This document shows, piece by piece, positions 52,401 to 60,633 of a stretch of DNA of 64,000 nucleotides; the first letter of the stretch is position 1; each line of letters opens with the position of its first letter. The position numbers and the translations under genes are program-made. This DNA comes from Gandjariella thermophila (GTDB lineage: Bacteria > Actinomycetota > Actinomycetes > Mycobacteriales > Pseudonocardiaceae): contig NZ_BJFL01000013.1 of assembly GCF_005405885.1 (NCBI RefSeq), positions 62,001 to 126,000 of the forward strand, written 5' to 3'. The notes under the pieces are model-generated. The model saw only the letters and a program-made list of their open reading frames with translations. It had not been told where the DNA came from and searched no databases.

Positions 52401-53678
52401 TTAGCGGGGCCCGGTCTCCGTCCGCCACGGGATGCCGAGCACCGCATCCGCCCGGGGCACCGGCAGGAACACGGTGAACGTGGCCGGTTTCTTGGTGGAC
52501 AGCTCCAGCCGGCCGCCGTCCGCGTCCACCAGGGCGCGGGCCAGGGCCAGGCCGACGCCGGTGGAACCGCCGCCGGACACGCCCCGCTCGAAGATGTGCC
52601 CGGCCAACTCGTCCGGCACGCCCGGGCCGTTGTCGCTGACCTCGATCACCACGGTGCCGTCGCCGTGCCGAGCCGCCAGACTCACCGTGCCGGCGCCGTG
52701 CCGCAGCGCGTTGTCCAGCAGCACGCCGATCGCCTCGCGCAGCCGGGCGGGGGTGACCCTGGCCAGCAGCCCGCCGGCCACCCTGCTGCGCAGCGTGCGG
52801 CCCTCGGCGCGGAGCAGTTCCCGCCACTCGTCGGCGATCCGGCCCAGCTCGCCGGACAGGTCGATGGGTTCGGCGCGCACCGCGCGGGCGGCGCGGGCCG
52901 CGGCGAGCAACTCGTCCAGCACCGCGGACAGCCGGTCGGCCTGCTCCAGCGCGGCGCGGGCCTCCTCCGCGGTCTCCGCGTCGGGGTGCTCGGCAAGCGC
53001 CTCCAGCCGCAACTGCAGCGCGGTCAGCCGGCTGCGGAGCTGATGCGAGACGTCGCCGACCAGCTCCCGCTCCCGCTGCACCAGCTCCGCCAGCGCCTTG
53101 GCCGAGGTGTCCAGCGCCTCGGCCACCTGGTCCAGTTCCTGGACGCCGTGCCGGCGCCGGTCCGGGCGGAAGTCGCCGGCGCCCAGCCGGGCGGCCCGGC
53201 CGGCGACGTGCCGCAGCGGCTCGGCGAGCCGCCGGGCGGTGACCGTGGCCACCACCGTCCCGGTGCCCACCGAGAGCACCACGAGCAGCAGCACGAACGC
53301 GGCGACCTGGGCCTGCTGGGTGCGCAGCGGCTCGGCGGGGATGGCGAGGGTCACCGTGCCCTGGTGCACGATCGGCACCTCTTCGCTGATCACGTTGTCC
53401 CCCGGCGGCCGGCCGTAGGTCATCCGGCCGGCGGTGGGCGAGGTGACGGTGAGCGCGCCGTTGGGGGGTACCGCGAGCTGCACGCTGGTCAGGTCGAGCT
53501 GCCGGCCGGCGGCGATCTGGTCGTCCAGGGTAGCCGCGATCTGCTGCGCGCGGGCGGCCAACTCGGTGCGGGTGATGTCCTCGACGAGCAGCAGCGCGGT
53601 GTAGCCGAGCGGGATGCCCAGCGCGAATCCGGTGACCGCGACGGCCAGCAGGATGGCGTGCAGGATCCGCCGGCGCAC
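52401..53678 (-). CDS. Sensor histidine kinase
   Basis: 425 residues, GTG start. There are two transmembrane helices (~8-30 and ~125-148) flanking a ~95-residue extracytoplasmic sensor, then HAMP (~150-200). HisKA has the H-box DVSHQLRSRLTALQLRLEAL (His near 215). HATPase carries N-box LLDNALRHG, G1 DNGPGVPDEL and G2 GGGSTGVGLALARALV. It phosphorylates the response regulator encoded upstream. Dispersed repeat copy D separates the two genes and ends 4 nt before this start, so this kinase may be translated from a composite leader. Confidence 0.93.
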   Translation of the reverse strand: MRRRILHAILLAVAVTGFALGIPLGYTALLLVEDITRTELAARAQQIAATLDDQIAAGRQLDLTSVQLAVPPNGALTVTSPTAGRMTYGRPPGDNVISEEVPIVHQGTVTLAIPAEPLRTQQAQVAAFVLLLVVLSVGTGTVVATVTARRLAEPLRHVAGRAARLGAGDFRPDRRRHGVQELDQVAEALDTSAKALAELVQRERELVGDVSHQLRSRLTALQLRLEALAEHPDAETAEEARAALEQADRLSAVLDELLAAARAARAVRAEPIDLSGELGRIADEWRELLRAEGRTLRSRVAGGLLARVTPARLREAIGVLLDNALRHGAGTVSLAARHGDGTVVIEVSDNGPGVPDELAGHIFERGVSGGGSTGVGLALARALVDADGGRLELSTKKPATFTVFLPVPRADAVLGIPWRTETGPR

Positions 53679-53682
53679 CGAC

Positions 53683-53819
53683 TCAGCGCCTCTTCCCGAA
53701 CGCGCGCCGCGATCGCGTCGCCGGGGCGCTGACGTGGCCCGACATGCTCGCGTCCGGCTTGCCTCGGCGCCTTCCCATGCTCGTCATCGCAGGTCGCTCA
53801 CGATCAGGGGCAACTGTCA
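53683..53819 (-). repeat. Dispersed intergenic repeat, copy D (137 bp)
   Basis: It starts at the response regulator's own TGA (TGACAG) and ends with a TGA 4 nt before the histidine kinase GTG. It keeps the ACCTGCGATGACGAG and GGCGACGCGATCGCGGCGCG blocks but has a ~34-bp internal deletion compared with copies A and C. An internal frame of 34 codons (53787-53683) begins MTSMGRRRGKPDA and ends ATRSRRAFGKRR. Confidence 0.75.
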
Positions 53820-54491
53820 GTCCGCGTTGAAACGGAAGCCGACCCCGCGAACCGTGGCGATCCGCCGTTCCGCCGACTTCGGCGTGCCGTTGCCGAGCTT
53901 GCGGCGCAGCCAGGACATGTGCATGTCCAGCGTCTTGCTGCTCTTCAGCTCCGGGCCGTTCCACACCTCGGAGAGGATCTCCTCCCTGGTCACCACCTGA
54001 CCGGCATGCTGCAGCAGCACCCGCAGCAGCTCGAACTCCTTGTTGGCCAGCTGTACCTCGCGCCCGTCGACGGTGACCCGCCGCGCGGCCAGGTCCATCC
54101 GCACGCCGTTGACCTCGAACGTCTCCGGCGCGCGCCGGCGCAGCAACGCCCTGATCCGGGCGAGCAGCTCGGCGAGCCGGAACGGCTTGGCCACGTAGTC
54201 GTCGGCGCCCGCGTCCAGCCCGACGACGAAGTCCACCTCGTCCGCCCGCGCGGTGAGCATCAGCACCGGGATGCCCCGGCCGTCGCCGCGCAGCCGGCGG
54301 CACACTTCCAGGCCGTCCATGCCGGGCAGGCCCAGGTCCAGGACGAGCAGGTCCGCCCGCCCCCCGGTGGCGGCCCGCAACGCACTCGGCCCGTCCTCGA
54401 CCACGTGCACCGCGTACCCCTCACGCTGCAACGCGCGGGAGAGCGGATCTGCGATCGCGGGATCGTCCTCGGCCAGCAGCACCACACTCAC
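53817..54491 (-). CDS. OmpR/PhoB-family response regulator
   Basis: 224 residues from the GTG at 54491 (SVVLLAEDDPAIADPL); TTG at 54497 is possible. Receiver domain 1-115: acidic pair EDD, phospho-acceptor Asp in LLVLDLGLPGMDG, Thr in LMLTARADEVD, Lys in DDYVAKPF. Winged helix 125-222: LANKEFELLRVLLQHAGQVVTREEILSEVW, KTLDMHMSWLRRKLG, IATVRGVGFRF. Partner of the kinase downstream. Divergent from hisN with only 33 nt between. Confidence 0.94.
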   Translation of the reverse strand: MSVVLLAEDDPAIADPLSRALQREGYAVHVVEDGPSALRAATGGRADLLVLDLGLPGMDGLEVCRRLRGDGRGIPVLMLTARADEVDFVVGLDAGADDYVAKPFRLAELLARIRALLRRRAPETFEVNGVRMDLAARRVTVDGREVQLANKEFELLRVLLQHAGQVVTREEILSEVWNGPELKSSKTLDMHMSWLRRKLGNGTPKSAERRIATVRGVGFRFNAD

Positions 54492-54524
54492 GGCCAACAG
54501 ACTAGGCGTGGCAGCATCCAGCCT

Positions 54525-55313
54525 GTGTCAATCTTCAGCCGGGATCTCGAACTCGCGACCCAGCTCGCGGCCACCGCGGACGCCATCACGCTGGCCCGGT
54601 TCCGCGCCCGTGACCTGCGGGTGGACCGCAAACCGGACCGGACCCCGGTGACCGACGCGGACGTCGCGGTGGAGGACGCGATCCGGGAGGTGCTCGCCGC
54701 GGAACGCCCCGAGGACACCGTGGCCGGCGAGGAGCGTGGCGGGGTCGCCGGCGAGGGCCGCACCTGGCTGATCGACCCGATCGACGGCACGAAGAACTTC
54801 CTGCGCGGCGTCCCGGCCTGGGCCACGCTGATCGCGCTGCTGGTCGGCGGCCGCCCGGTGGTGGGCATGGTCAGCGCCCCCGCGCTGGGCCGTCGCTGGT
54901 GGGCGGCGGCGGGCCAGGGCGCGTGGACCACCTCGGGTGACGCGGATCCGTGGCAGATCGGCGTGTCCGGGGTGTCCGCGCTCTCCGACGCGTACGTGTC
55001 CACCACGCACCTGGGCAGCTGGGTGGAGTATCGGTCCCGGGAGGCGTACCTGGCACTGGTGGACGCCTGCTGGGAGAACCGCGCCTTCGGCGACTTCTGG
55101 CAGCACTGCCTGGTCGCCGAGGGGGCCATCGACCTGGCCGCCGAGCCGGTGGTGAACGCATGGGACGTGGCCGCCATCCAGGTGCTGGTGGAGGAGGCCG
55201 GGGGCCGGTTCACCGACCTGGACGGGGTCGCCACGCACGCCGGCGGCTCGGCGCTGTCCTCCAACGGGACGCTGCACGACGCCGCGCTGGCGCTGCTCAC
55301 CTCGCGCGGCTGA
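54525..55313 (+). CDS. hisN: Histidinol-phosphatase / inositol monophosphatase family
   Basis: 262 residues from the GTG at 54525 (SIFSRDLELATQLAATADAITL). Metal-binding motifs of the IMPase fold: GEERGG, WLIDPIDGTKNFLRGVPAWATLIAL, and the C-terminal NAWDVAAIQVLVEEAGG. RKPDRTPVTDADVAVE and FGDFWQHCLVAEGAIDLAAEP match the HisN-type actinobacterial enzymes that dephosphorylate histidinol-P. A general inositol phosphatase role cannot be excluded. Confidence 0.85.
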   Translation: MSIFSRDLELATQLAATADAITLARFRARDLRVDRKPDRTPVTDADVAVEDAIREVLAAERPEDTVAGEERGGVAGEGRTWLIDPIDGTKNFLRGVPAWATLIALLVGGRPVVGMVSAPALGRRWWAAAGQGAWTTSGDADPWQIGVSGVSALSDAYVSTTHLGSWVEYRSREAYLALVDACWENRAFGDFWQHCLVAEGAIDLAAEPVVNAWDVAAIQVLVEEAGGRFTDLDGVATHAGGSALSSNGTLHDAALALLTSRG

Positions 55314-55323
55314 GCACCACCGG

Positions 55324-55608
55324 TCAGCGGGCCTGCTCCGGCAGCAGGCCGACCGCGCCCCTGGCCACCTGGGCCCAGGTCAGCCGGCCGAAGAGGTAGT
55401 GGCAGGCGACGTGCTCGCTTTCGAAGCGCGCCCAGTCGTAGCGGTTGCCCTGCTCCCGCCAGAACACCTCCCAGCCGTACTGGCCGTCCTCGCCGGGCGT
55501 CTCGTCGCGCACCAGGCACCAGGCGTTGTCCGCCTCGGCTCCCACGCACACCACCTCGGCCGGCACTCCGACGGCCGCCAGCCAGCCGCCGATGGTCTCC
55601 GCGTTCAT
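55324..55608 (-). CDS. Putative immunity protein for the TNT toxin
   Basis: 94 residues whose ATG overlaps the toxin stop by 4 nt (ATGA), the expected arrangement for a cognate immunity protein. GQYGWEVFWREQGNRYDWARFESEHVACHYLFGRL recalls small acidic proteins that follow TNT toxins in other actinobacteria (WEVxYxERG... FxSExxACxYL pattern, from memory). It is acidic, soluble and has no signal peptide, so it would neutralise the toxin in the cytoplasm. Sequence-level proof of binding is lacking. Confidence 0.7.
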   Translation of the reverse strand: MNAETIGGWLAAVGVPAEVVCVGAEADNAWCLVRDETPGEDGQYGWEVFWREQGNRYDWARFESEHVACHYLFGRLTWAQVARGAVGLLPEQAR

Positions 55609-57902
55609 CCGCCCGTCCCCTCGTTCCGCTCCGCCTCGCTGTTCCCGGCGACACCGTCACCGTCCCCGGCGGCGACGCCCTCGCTCTGCCGCGCGGTGAC
55701 GCCGTCGCCGTCCGCGGCGGTGACGTGCTCGCTGTCCGCGGCGGTGACGTCCGCCAGCCAGCCGAGGGCGACCAGGTCGGCGACCGGGTAGGTGGCCCGG
55801 TACCGCTCCCCACCGCCGGGCTGGCCGAACCAGGCCGCGCTGACCGCCCGCCACACCGGCAGCGGCCGCAGCACCCGGTACCGGTGGTATCCCTCGGCGA
55901 GGTACTCCGGCGGCAGCGAGCGGCGCCGGAACGGGGTACCGGCCGGCGCCAGCACCCGCCCCTCCGCGGTGCCGAACCGGTCCAGCATGGTGCCCTCGGG
56001 CAGCACTACCGGCTCGCCGGCGTCGCTGCCGCCCTCCGGGTAGCACTCCCCCGGCGGCCAGGCGTACTCGGCGCGCCGGCCGTCCCGCCCGGCACGGACC
56101 AGGAACCGGCGGTCCCAGTCCCGCTCGTGCTCGCCGCCGAGCGGGTCGTGCCCCTCGGCGAGCGCGGCGACCACCGGGTCGCCCGCCTCGCGGGCCGGCG
56201 CCGGCCGGGCCGGTGGCTGGCCGTGCCGTGCCCGCTCCATCGCCTCGGCATCGTCGACCAGCGCGGATTCCGGATGGTCCTGCGGGGGAAAGCGCAGGCC
56301 GGCGGCATAGTCGAGTTCCGGAGCGGGCGGGGGCAGTTGCCGGGACGGCCGGCTGGCCGGAACCGGTAGGTGGCCGATCGGGAACATGTGCACCACGAAC
56401 AGCGCCAGCGACCCGCCGGAGCCATCCTGCCCCCGGCCAGGTCGGGACGGCGGCGCGCCGGTCGGGGACGGCGGCCGGTCGGGACGGTCGGCCGGCGGCC
56501 GGTGCGGCACCGTCCGGTCCCGGCTGCCCGGGTCGACCAGCACGTCCGGGGCCACCGCGGTGGCCGGGCGGCTGCCCGCCGGGGCACCGGGCCCCAGCCG
56601 CCCGACCGGGCCCGCCGGGGTGCCCGCGCCGGGACCGGCACCGGTCACCGGCCCCGGCCGCATCGCGCCCGGCGCACCCGTACCGGTGGCGGCGCCGGGA
56701 GCGCCGCCCGGTCCCGCGGCCACGGCGCCACCCGGCGCGGGCTCGGCGGGACCGAGGACCCCGCCGCCGGCACCGCCGAAGGCGACCGGCGTGCCGGGCT
56801 GGGCGGGCCCGCCGGGTACCGGCTGGGCCGCACCGGTCGGTGCGGGTGGCTCCGCCGGCGGCGGTTCCACGGCACCGGCCGAGGACTGATGCACCAGGTT
56901 CGCCGCGGAGTCCACCGCGTGCCCCGGGGTGCCGGCCCAGGCACCGCCCGCCGCGTCGCCGGTCGGGCCGAAGCGACCGCCGGCCGGGTATCCGGCGGCG
57001 GCCGCGTTTCCTAGCGGGATCGGCCCGGTGCTCTCCGGGTCCACATCGCGCGGGTCGATCGCCTGGTGACCGGGCATTCCGCCGATCACACCCGGCGCGC
57101 CGATCCCACCGGTCCCGGCGCCGGGGCCCGGCAGGCCGTCGCCGGGCCGCCCGGCTCCGCCCAGGCCGTACCCGCCGGAGTCGCCGTAGCCGCCGTGCCC
57201 CTGGCCGGCACCGAGGTCGACGGTCACCCCGCCCGGCCCGATCCGGCCGGCCACGCCGTCCGGGCCGGCACCGACCTGGACCGGCGTGCCGGCCCCGTGG
57301 GCACCGCCGCTGGACGGCCACGCGGAGCCGTGCCCACCGCCGCCGGACGGTCCCGCTCCCGGGCTGGCGTGGACCAGCGGTGGCACGGCGCCCGCGTCGA
57401 CGCCGCCGTCCTGGCGGACCGCCTGGGTGAGCGCCTGGTGGACGTGCGCCACGTTCGCCGCGGTACCGCGCACCGCGACGTCCAACCCGGCCAGCGCGGT
57501 GGGGTGACCCGCGGCGGCCGCCTGGTGCGCGGCGTCGCGGTTCTTCGCCAGGGTGACCAGGTGCCGCACGATCTGCACCTTCGCCGCGCCGACCTGGTCG
57601 GCGGCGTGCTCCAGCCGGTCGGCGGCGGCGTGGCAGCCCCGCGCGGCGGTGGGCAGGTGCCCGTCCGGCCCGACGAAGCCGTCCCAGTGCCGGCGGGCGG
57701 CGTCGCCGGTGCCGCCGTGCACCGCGTCCAGTGCGTGCCGCGCGCTGCCGTCCGAGTCGCGGGCGAGCGCGTCGATCCGCTCGCCGGCCTCCCGCCAGGC
57801 GGCCGCGGCCCGGCGCATGCCGTCCTCGTCGGCCTGCGGCCAGCGCACTCCCGCCCGCGCGGCCACGTCCGCGAGCTCACCCGGCAACTCGATCCCCATC
57901 AC
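55605..57902 (-). CDS. WXG100-like/TNT polymorphic toxin (NAD+ glycohydrolase type)
   Basis: 765 residues. Residues 1-~160 are a helical ESX-type N-domain (RWPQADEDGMRRAAAAWREAGERIDAL, CpnT-like). Residues ~160-590 are a Gly/Pro/Ala-rich linker. At ~610-717 is the TNT domain: AEYAWPPGECYPEGG, LPEGTMLDRFGTAEGRVLAP, GTPFRRRSLPPEYL, YHRYRVLRPLPVWRAVSAAWFGQPGGG; the Gln of FGQPGGG should be the catalytic Gln known from M. tuberculosis TNT. An acidic repeated tail of ~48 residues follows, which is odd. The toxin would deplete NAD+ in target cells after type VII-like export. Confidence 0.85.
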   Translation of the reverse strand: MMGIELPGELADVAARAGVRWPQADEDGMRRAAAAWREAGERIDALARDSDGSARHALDAVHGGTGDAARRHWDGFVGPDGHLPTAARGCHAAADRLEHAADQVGAAKVQIVRHLVTLAKNRDAAHQAAAAGHPTALAGLDVAVRGTAANVAHVHQALTQAVRQDGGVDAGAVPPLVHASPGAGPSGGGGHGSAWPSSGGAHGAGTPVQVGAGPDGVAGRIGPGGVTVDLGAGQGHGGYGDSGGYGLGGAGRPGDGLPGPGAGTGGIGAPGVIGGMPGHQAIDPRDVDPESTGPIPLGNAAAAGYPAGGRFGPTGDAAGGAWAGTPGHAVDSAANLVHQSSAGAVEPPPAEPPAPTGAAQPVPGGPAQPGTPVAFGGAGGGVLGPAEPAPGGAVAAGPGGAPGAATGTGAPGAMRPGPVTGAGPGAGTPAGPVGRLGPGAPAGSRPATAVAPDVLVDPGSRDRTVPHRPPADRPDRPPSPTGAPPSRPGRGQDGSGGSLALFVVHMFPIGHLPVPASRPSRQLPPPAPELDYAAGLRFPPQDHPESALVDDAEAMERARHGQPPARPAPAREAGDPVVAALAEGHDPLGGEHERDWDRRFLVRAGRDGRRAEYAWPPGECYPEGGSDAGEPVVLPEGTMLDRFGTAEGRVLAPAGTPFRRRSLPPEYLAEGYHRYRVLRPLPVWRAVSAAWFGQPGGGERYRATYPVADLVALGWLADVTAADSEHVTAADGDGVTARQSEGVAAGDGDGVAGNSEAERNEGTGG

Positions 57903-57908
57903 GGCCCC

Positions 57909-58241
57909 CTAACGGTCGGCGCCGGGCTCGGCGGCGCGCAGCGCACCGAGATTGTCCGACTCGGCGGCCCGGTACGCGGCCGCCGTGTCGGCGAACCTGC
58001 CGCCCACCGAGGCGAGCCGGTCCGGCAGCGTGCCCAGGTGTTCCAGCACCGCCTGGGCGTGCGGCAGGTGTCCCTCGGCGAAGCTGCTGCCCACCTCGTC
58101 CGCGCCCCAGCAGCCGTCCAGCCGCTGCAACGTCCGCCGCAGCCCGGCGACGATCTCCCCGGCCCGGTCGGCGTGCCGCGCGAACTCCGCGCCGTGCCGC
58201 TCCAGCCGGTCACTGTCCGCGTGGAAACCCCCGCCGGTCAC
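57909..58241 (-). CDS. WXG100-superfamily-like (EspC-type) protein
   Basis: 110 residues, GTG start, predicted helical hairpin: FHADSDRLERHGAEFARHADRAGEIVAGLRRTLQRLDGCWGADEVGSSFAEGH, then a second helix VLEHLGTLPDRLASVGGRFADTAAAYRAAESDNL. The CWG turn stands where WXG proteins have W-x-G. This matches ESX-secretion-associated EspC/WXG-like partners. It ends 6 nt before the toxin start and probably dimerises with the toxin's helical head as an export partner. Confidence 0.75.
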   Translation of the reverse strand: MTGGGFHADSDRLERHGAEFARHADRAGEIVAGLRRTLQRLDGCWGADEVGSSFAEGHLPHAQAVLEHLGTLPDRLASVGGRFADTAAAYRAAESDNLGALRAAEPGADR

Positions 58242-58281
58242 GCCGCATCCGTCCCTTCCGCGAGTTCCTGCCCGGCCCCGG

Positions 58282-58743
58282 TCACGGCCGCTCTCCCCGC
58301 CGCATGGGGCCCTGCAACCAGGACTGCTGTTCGAAGCTGGGTTCGTCGTCCGCCTCGGCGGGCGCTGGCCGGGCCGGTGGCACGATCTCCTCGCCGACGA
58401 GGTCGGCCCGCCCGCGCAGCAGCGCCTCCGGGTCCGTCTCCGCCGGGAGCACGTCCGCGAGCGCGCGGTGGGCGCGCTCGGCGGCCCGTGCCGCCGCGGC
58501 GTTCGCGGTGCGCACCACCAGCCCGGCCAGCTCGGCGGGGCGGTGGCGCTGGTACGCGGCGTCGGCGATGGTCAGGCCGGTGAGCGTGCCCTGCGGACCG
58601 ACCGTCGCGGTCACCAGGCCGTCGTCACTGGTCACGGATTCGCTGATGGAGGCAAGGGTCCGGTGTACCGAGGCGAGCTGCTCCCGGCTACGCCGGTAGT
58701 CCGCGAGCAGTTCCTCCACCTGGGCCCGGTGGTCGGTCGTCAC
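58282..58743 (-). CDS. YbaB/EbfC-fold protein (EspL-like)
   Basis: 153 residues from the GTG at 58743, placed right after GGAGGT. An N-terminal coiled helix (QVEELLADYRRSREQLASVHRTLASISESV) is followed by the YbaB strand pair LVTATVGPQGTLTGLTIADAAY and a long Ala-rich helix. YbaB-fold proteins such as EspL occur in ESX loci and may be chaperones. First gene of the toxin operon; divergent from MaoC. The C-terminal ~40 residues are acidic/Pro-rich. Confidence 0.78.
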   Translation of the reverse strand: MTTDHRAQVEELLADYRRSREQLASVHRTLASISESVTSDDGLVTATVGPQGTLTGLTIADAAYQRHRPAELAGLVVRTANAAAARAAERAHRALADVLPAETDPEALLRGRADLVGEEIVPPARPAPAEADDEPSFEQQSWLQGPMRRGERP

Positions 58744-58958
58744 GGCCACCTCCGGTGTTCCTGGTCGCCGGCATGGTCGTCGGTGCCCGCGTGCCCGGCC
58801 GGGACGGTGGCGTCCCGGCACGGCGGCGGTCCTCCGTTGGACGATCGGCGGGCACCCCCGGTTCCCCGCCCCGGCGGATTCGTGCCGATCATCGGCGGGC
58901 TACTGATGGACCAACGTGCCGGTGCCGGCGCCGGTAACGGTCGTGTCAGGATCGGGAC

Positions 58959-59423
58959 GTGCCGACAATCGCCTTCGAGGACCTCACCCCCGGCCGGATC
59001 ATCGACCTCGGCGGGGTGAAGGTCGACCGGGAGGAGATGCTCGCGTTCGCCCGGCGGTTCGACCCGCAGCCGTTCCACCTCGACGAGGAGGCCGGCCGCC
59101 GGTCCGTACTGGGGGGCCTGGCCGCGTCCGGCTGGTTCACCGCCTCGCTGTGGATGCGGGCGTACGTGGACCACGTGCTGGCCGGCTCCACCTCGCAGGG
59201 TTCCCCCGGCGGCCGGGAGTTCGCCTGGCCCGCCCCGGTCTACCCCGACGACGTGCTGCACTGCCGCCTCGAGGTGCTCGCCGCCCGGCGCTCGCGCAGC
59301 CGTCCCCGGCTGGGCCTGGTGGACATCACCGGCACCGCGCACCGGCGGGATCCGGACGTCGAGGGCGGCGAGGAATGCGTGCTGCGGCTCACTTTCACCG
59401 GCTTCTTCGGCACCCGAGACTGA
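58959..59423 (+). CDS. MaoC-like hot-dog dehydratase
   Basis: 154 residues from the GTG at 58959 (PTIAFEDLTPGRII). FARRFDPQPFHLDEEAGRRSVLGGLAASGWFTASL carries the MaoC catalytic Asp/His (DPQPxHxD) and the GxxASGW block, and GREFAWPAPVYPDDVLHCRLEVL the second half. Hydrates enoyl-CoA or acts as a related thioester enzyme. No acyl-CoA gene is directly adjacent on the same strand, though HMG-CoA lyase is convergent. Confidence 0.9.
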   Translation: MPTIAFEDLTPGRIIDLGGVKVDREEMLAFARRFDPQPFHLDEEAGRRSVLGGLAASGWFTASLWMRAYVDHVLAGSTSQGSPGGREFAWPAPVYPDDVLHCRLEVLAARRSRSRPRLGLVDITGTAHRRDPDVEGGEECVLRLTFTGFFGTRD

Positions 59424-59645
59424 TCGCGCTCGCCGCACGAGTCGCGCCACCGACTCGGCCACCGCTTCACCGCCCGCATCCCGGGAAAACGTCGATGCCC
59501 TGCAGGTAGCGGGCGCGGTCCTCACCGGCCAGTTCGCCCGAAACCGTCGTAACCCCCGTCGGGCATGCCGCGTCACCGCCCTCCCACCGACCGCGCTGAT
59601 CATCCTGGGAGGTGATCCACGTCGACGGCCGGGTTTCGCGGGAGG

Positions 59646-60590
59646 TCAGCCGCTGAGCGCGCGGACGACGCGGGACGGGCTGGGCCGGCCGAGCCGCGTG
59701 GCCATCCAGGCGCTGGTCCCGACCAGCACGTCCAGGTCGACGCCGTGCCGGATGCCCAGCCCGTCCAGCATCCAGACCAGGTCCTCGGTGGCCAGGTTGC
59801 CGGTGGCCGACTCGGCGTACGGGCAGCCGCCCAGGCCGCCCGCCGATGAGTCCACTGTGGACACACCGGCGCGCAGCGCGGTGAGCGTGTTGGCCAGCGC
59901 CTGCCCGTAGGTGTCGTGGAAGTGCACGGCGAGCGCGTCGACCGGGACACCGGCGTCGCGGAAGGCGGCGAGCACGGCCTGCACCTGGCCGGCGGTGGCC
60001 ACGCCGATGGTGTCGCCGAGGGAGAGCTGGGCGCAGCCCATGTCCAGCAGCCGCCGGCCGACCGCGACCACCTGCTCGGCGGGCACCGCGCCCTCCCACG
60101 GGTCGCCGAAGCACATCGACAGGTAGCCGCGCACGTCCAGGCCCTCGGCCCTGGCCCGGCCCACCACCGGCTCGAACATGGCGAACTGCTCGTCCAGGCC
60201 GCGGTTGAGGTTGCGCCGGGCGAAGCTCTCCGTCGCGCTGCCGAACACCGCGATGTGCCGCACGCCCGCGGCGAGCGCCCGGCCCAGCCCGCGCTCGTTG
60301 GGCACCAGCACCGGGTAGCGCACGCCGTCGCGGCGGCGCAGCCCGGCGAGCAGTTCCTCGGCGTCGGCAAGCTGCGGCACCCACTTCGGGTGCACGAAGC
60401 TGGTCGCCTCGAGCACCCGCAGCCCGGCGTCCGCCAGCCGGTCCAGGAACTCCAGCTTGATCTCGACCGGCACCACCGACGACTCGTTCTGCAGCCCGTC
60501 CCGCGGCCCCACCTCCCAGATGGTGACCTCGCGGGGCAGGTCCTCGCGGCTTTCCACCACGGTGGGCAGGCCGACCTCGCGGGCGCCCAT
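59646..60590 (-). CDS. Hydroxymethylglutaryl-CoA lyase
   Basis: 314 residues, HMGL-like TIM barrel: TIWEVGPRDGLQNESSVVPVEIKLEFLDRL (acid/metal site), EATSFVHPKWVPQLAD, YLSMCFGDPWEGAVP, LSLGDTIGVATAGQV, VHFHDTYGQALANTL (metal His pair), and the lid STVDSSAGGLGGCPYAESATGNLATED with the catalytic Cys. It splits HMG-CoA into acetoacetate and acetyl-CoA, the last step of leucine degradation. The 220-bp gap to MaoC holds nothing recognisable. Confidence 0.94.
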   Translation of the reverse strand: MGAREVGLPTVVESREDLPREVTIWEVGPRDGLQNESSVVPVEIKLEFLDRLADAGLRVLEATSFVHPKWVPQLADAEELLAGLRRRDGVRYPVLVPNERGLGRALAAGVRHIAVFGSATESFARRNLNRGLDEQFAMFEPVVGRARAEGLDVRGYLSMCFGDPWEGAVPAEQVVAVGRRLLDMGCAQLSLGDTIGVATAGQVQAVLAAFRDAGVPVDALAVHFHDTYGQALANTLTALRAGVSTVDSSAGGLGGCPYAESATGNLATEDLVWMLDGLGIRHGVDLDVLVGTSAWMATRLGRPSPSRVVRALSG

Positions 60591-60633
60591 CAGCGATCCC
60601 CTCCCTCCGCGACTCCACGCGCGCCAGACATGG

